Source: JANYGM01 sp043764015
GTDB lineage: Bacteria; Bacteroidota; Bacteroidia; Cytophagales; Thermonemataceae
Reading direction: 5' to 3'
Assembly (NCBI GenBank): GCA_043764015.1
Contig: JAYUKY010000033.1
Span: forward strand, 1-17,510
Length of the DNA stretch: 17,510 bases
The position numbers and the translations under genes are program-made. This document shows, piece by piece, positions 14,621-17,510 of the stretch. Numbering within the stretch: position 1 is the first letter of the stretch; the number at the start of each line of letters is the position of its first letter. The notes beneath the pieces were generated by a model that saw only the letters and a program-made list of their open reading frames with translations, was not told where the DNA came from and made no database searches.

Positions 14621-14655
14621 TTCGTACTTCGTATTTCAAACTTCGTACCTCAAAA
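14621..14655. repeat. Heptamer tract, TTCGTAC type, at the hydrolase stop
   Basis: Five 7-base units (TTCGTAC, TTCGTAT, TTCAAAC, TTCGTAC, CTCAAAA) end exactly where the complement of the hydrolase TAA begins (14656-14658). Unit order and register match the tract at 9371-9398. Confidence 0.75.
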
Positions 14656-17493
14656 TTATTGTTTTATAATTTGCTTTCTAACTCTCACATTATTAGGCAA
14701 AACTGCTTCTAAAATATACAAATCAGTATTAAATTTGCTGATATCTAAACGTATTTTGTCGTTTTCTGACTTTTCAGAATGAACTAAAACACCCATTTTT
14801 GTATATATTTTCACTTCCGAGCCTGCTAAAATATTAGAAACATCTAAATAGGTATTTGCTGGATTAGGTGAAACGGTAATTTCTGTATCTTTTGCTGATA
14901 CTACTGTTTTGCAACCCATAGGAGCAGCACTTATGGTCATAGTGCGTGTAGCACTTACACCACAACTGTTAGACAAGGCAATGGTATAAGTGCCTACTGA
15001 AAGTTCAATAGGTCCAGTAATTGGTACAAATGGCGCACCATTGATAGAAACATCTGTTGCGTTGAAGTTTGGTGAGATGATTAGAGAGTAAGTCCCAAAA
15101 CAAGCATCATAAGACACATTTGGAAAACTAAATTTTCCTACCAATGGTGGTGAACTTGCTTCAAAATATAATACACCTACACCTTGAAAGTTGCCACGAC
15201 AAGGGTCAGCGTAGTTGGTTGTCACATTGATACTGCTTGCTCCTGCTTCAAGAATGAGTACCTCAAGATTATTAGGATTGGGGTTTATAATCTGCAAGTT
15301 TGAGCTAACAGTATATTGAGGTGTGCCTACCATTGTTGAGACTAATTGCCCATTAATTCTCAATGTGTATCTTAGTGTGTTACCTTTACATAAAGTGTTA
15401 CCAGTCAATTCTGTAAAGTTTATGGTATAATTAGGAGTAGGTCCAAGATCTACTGCACCTATTCCTTTGCCTAGACATGTGCCTCTCACAATTACTTCCA
15501 CACGAAGTCTACCAAAACTAATGCCGTTGTTGATTACAGTAACATTGTCACGAGTATTAACTGACTGAATGGTTAAGTTACCCTCAGAAATCCAATTAAC
15601 AGAAATAATATCTGCTGCTGGAACTGGTAAGCTATTTGGATCAATAGAATACGTTTGTGGCTGATTGATGCAATTAGAATTATTGGGGTCTGCCACGATA
15701 GCTACTTGGAAATTCATTGGATAAGGTGCAGGATTCACATTTTTAATTCCATCTAGTTCTGGCATTATCCACGCCACATTTCCTGCATTCAATTGTATGT
15801 GTCCTTCATTAGCAGAAGGAGCATAGTATGCATCAAACGGTGTTTCATTAGTACAAACCAAACTACGACCACTAAAGTTTTCTCCCAAATCTTGGTTAGT
15901 GCCTTTAAAGCCTAAGGCTGATTTTGTGGGAATAAAACAATGATATGGATTGATTAAAGTTGCATCTGTATTTACCCAAAGACCTGCAAACGGGCAAACA
16001 CTAGGGAGATTTCCAAAAGGAGTAGGATAAGCAGAACAGCTATTACCTTGACCATCTTCTTTTATTATTTCATATACATTAAATACTCCTCCTGGTGCAG
16101 TATCATAACTCACAGAATTAACAGGTCCGAAACATGAAGAATTATGAGGAGAATTAAACCGTTTCCAACCATAAAATACTTGATTACTGCCTCCGTAGCT
16201 ACCCGTATTCCTAATTTCTGAAACACCAACCTCCGCAGCATCATGCCCCCATACTCGCACTCTTGTACTTGTTGTTATGGTAATTTGATTAGCAACACCT
16301 GTAAGTGCGCCTGCTTGGCTACCACTTGAAATAGCCAATTTACGTAATTGGGTGGGAAACCCATTGCTACCAGGTAGCCCATTATTAGCTACATTTGCTA
16401 AAAAAGGACTTCTATAGGCGTGTGCCTGCACATTGATAGGAAAAAAACTATTTGGTTGGTCGCAGTGGTGTAAAAGCATTTGACGTGCCGCAGTGCTGTT
16501 AATACTATTTACCCAATTTCCTTCAGCCACAGATACACCCTTAGAAGCCCAAAAACGCAAAAACTCTTGCGCGCCAATAGGAATATTTGCCCCATTGTGT
16601 GGCGCATCAAAGCTTATCCAAAGGCGAGTGTTATGTTCCCAAACAGGATTAGAAGTCCAATATCTGTACTTCTCCATGTACGCAAGTGCATACTGACTAA
16701 TAAGACCGCCCATTGAAGGACCTACTATTACGAGCTTTTCTGTATTGCCTTGGGCGGCAAGCTCCGCATTTACTTGTTGGATAAGTTTTACAAGTACCAT
16801 AGCGTTGCGCTCTATGTAATCTGTGCCTCCATCTATAGCCACACCATTAATTACGTAAGTAGGGAAATTCAACACTATCAAATCGTAATCTTTATCACGC
16901 AATTTTTTGCCTAAGTTTTCAGGAGTACCATTTTGCTCAAAGGCTAAATTTTTATCATAAATCTCTGATATTGGTCTTTTATCAAGTGCGTCAAAACCAT
17001 CAATAAAAATAATTGGTTTAGTGAGGGTTTGTGGAGTATTATTACCACAAATTTTGTTTTTAGCATAATAATAACCTACCTCACCTCTCCCAAAAATCCA
17101 AGAACCATTGTTATAGTTTTGAAAGGGAACATCAGCCACAATATTGGCTTTGGAGGATATGCTAGGATTGAGTGCCGCAGGTTTATAGCAAGGCTCTACA
17201 CCAACTCTAAAAGTGCTGGTATCATTGGTTTCTATTTCTGCTTTTGTGGTTGCTACAGTACCATCTTCAAAAGTCGCCTTGAAGGAAATAATTTGTTTAC
17301 CCACTTGGGTTGGGGTAAAATTGATAGTTTTACTATTATAGGGGGGGGTAAAACTATACTTTTCCGTACCAGCTAACACTTCCAAAGACTTTATAGGTTG
17401 GTTGTATTGCTCATTGCTGTAAAAGTTCCGTTGCAAATATATAAAAGATGACTTGGAATTTTCATAAAAATAACAACTTAGGAAAATTTTCAT
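14656..17493 (-). CDS. T9SS-sorted alpha/beta hydrolase (lipase/esterase-like), N-terminus doubtful
   Basis: The 945-residue frame has four parts. Residues about 25-95 form a beta-rich Ig-like segment. Residues about 140-420 are an alpha/beta hydrolase: IIFIDGFD near the start, nucleophile elbow GPSMGG with Ser260, and DAPHNGA (Asp296, His299), a motif like that after the elbow in lipases. Residues about 590-860 carry beta-sandwich repeats, with paired Cys in several. Residues 866-945 are a type IX secretion C-terminal sorting domain (VSPNPANTYLDV, then KIYTKMGVLVHSE, then DISKFNTDLYILEA). The acid and His of the triad are not certain. T9SS cargo should have a Sec signal peptide, but the apparent N-terminus (MKIFLSCYFYENSKSS) is not one, and it joins the plausible sequence at the 20-bp repeat (17417-17436). 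An 8-C coding tract lies at residues 49-51. The true gene is probably longer or rearranged at its 5' end. Substrate unknown. Confidence 0.88.
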   Translation of the reverse strand: MKIFLSCYFYENSKSSFIYLQRNFYSNEQYNQPIKSLEVLAGTEKYSFTPPYNSKTINFTPTQVGKQIISFKATFEDGTVATTKAEIETNDTSTFRVGVEPCYKPAALNPSISSKANIVADVPFQNYNNGSWIFGRGEVGYYYAKNKICGNNTPQTLTKPIIFIDGFDALDKRPISEIYDKNLAFEQNGTPENLGKKLRDKDYDLIVLNFPTYVINGVAIDGGTDYIERNAMVLVKLIQQVNAELAAQGNTEKLVIVGPSMGGLISQYALAYMEKYRYWTSNPVWEHNTRLWISFDAPHNGANIPIGAQEFLRFWASKGVSVAEGNWVNSINSTAARQMLLHHCDQPNSFFPINVQAHAYRSPFLANVANNGLPGSNGFPTQLRKLAISSGSQAGALTGVANQITITTSTRVRVWGHDAAEVGVSEIRNTGSYGGSNQVFYGWKRFNSPHNSSCFGPVNSVSYDTAPGGVFNVYEIIKEDGQGNSCSAYPTPFGNLPSVCPFAGLWVNTDATLINPYHCFIPTKSALGFKGTNQDLGENFSGRSLVCTNETPFDAYYAPSANEGHIQLNAGNVAWIMPELDGIKNVNPAPYPMNFQVAIVADPNNSNCINQPQTYSIDPNSLPVPAADIISVNWISEGNLTIQSVNTRDNVTVINNGISFGRLRVEVIVRGTCLGKGIGAVDLGPTPNYTINFTELTGNTLCKGNTLRYTLRINGQLVSTMVGTPQYTVSSNLQIINPNPNNLEVLILEAGASSINVTTNYADPCRGNFQGVGVLYFEASSPPLVGKFSFPNVSYDACFGTYSLIISPNFNATDVSINGAPFVPITGPIELSVGTYTIALSNSCGVSATRTMTISAAPMGCKTVVSAKDTEITVSPNPANTYLDVSNILAGSEVKIYTKMGVLVHSEKSENDKIRLDISKFNTDLYILEAVLPNNVRVRKQIIKQ
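17341..17348. repeat. 8-G homopolymer in the hydrolase N-terminal coding region
   Basis: A run of eight G on the plus strand (C in the coding strand, Thr49-Pro50-Pro51) lies in an otherwise AT-rich gene. Such tracts mutate by slippage; a change of one base would shift the frame near the start of this surface or secreted protein. Confidence 0.8.
17417..17436 (-). repeat. 20-bp terminal inverted repeat, right copy
   Basis: This is the exact reverse complement of 71-90, again read as Leu-Gln-Arg-Asn-Phe-Tyr-Ser by the overlapping gene. On the minus strand it is immediately preceded by TATA, giving TATATTTG, a match to the -7 promoter box. Downstream the protein resembles the interior of a secreted beta-rich protein; upstream it does not. 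Confidence 0.8.
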
Positions 17494-17510
17494 AATTTTA
17501 TTTATTGAGT

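Noticed and set aside
1..17510. CRISPR array, toxin-antitoxin, defence or phage system
   Set aside because: No regularly spaced repeats, Cas, nuclease-toxin, integrase or phage structural proteins could be found; the gene content is ordinary cellular and secreted proteins.

Overview
The window is from an AT-rich Bacteroidota genome, most likely a cytophagia-type (gliding or marine) member. The evidence is a type IX secretion (T9SS) C-terminal sorting domain, promoter -7 boxes of the Bacteroidota form TAnnTTTG, starts preceded by A-rich leaders rather than Shine-Dalgarno sites, a 29-residue COX24-like basic peptide typical of the phylum, and an HU protein with a lysine-rich tail. The phylum is secure; the order is a guess. 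I see no rRNA, tRNA, CRISPR array, transposase, integrase or phage gene.

Layout. Bases 71-1560 hold two unrecognised plus-strand genes. A minus-strand fragment of an EamA/DMT transporter (1557-1955) follows and is probably frameshifted. hutG (2277-3269, formimidoylglutamase) stands alone on the plus strand. On the minus strand come a carotenoid-oxygenase-family protein (4879-7122) and a membrane-anchored SpoIIE/PP2C-type phosphatase (3357-4829), probably co-transcribed. This pair is bracketed by two direct copies of a 68-bp terminator-like repeat. Upstream on the minus strand lies an RNA-metabolism and nucleoid cluster: HU-like protein (10354-10788), TPR protein (9399-10310), COX24-like peptide (9169-9258) and ribonuclease G/E (7350-8909). 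A plus-strand ABC exporter (11153-13048) is followed by a convergent dienoyl-CoA isomerase (13137-13949). A small secreted Spy/LTxxQ-like protein (14126-14536) comes next. The right end is a large T9SS-sorted alpha/beta hydrolase (14656-17493) whose N-terminus looks wrong.

How the genes relate. Most are housekeeping or stand-alone metabolic genes, and no coherent new multi-gene system is evident. The clearest unexplained structure is non-coding. It comprises the duplicated 68-bp double-stem element around the oxygenase/phosphatase pair, heptamer (7-bp period) tracts starting exactly at two stop codons, a hairpin flanked by 14-bp direct repeats in the leader of the COX24-like gene, an 8-G tract near the start of the secreted hydrolase, and an exact 20-bp inverted repeat about 70 bp from each window end, read in the same frame by the two terminal genes. 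The last may mark rearrangement or assembly breakpoints, so the outermost 100 bases of each end should be read with caution.
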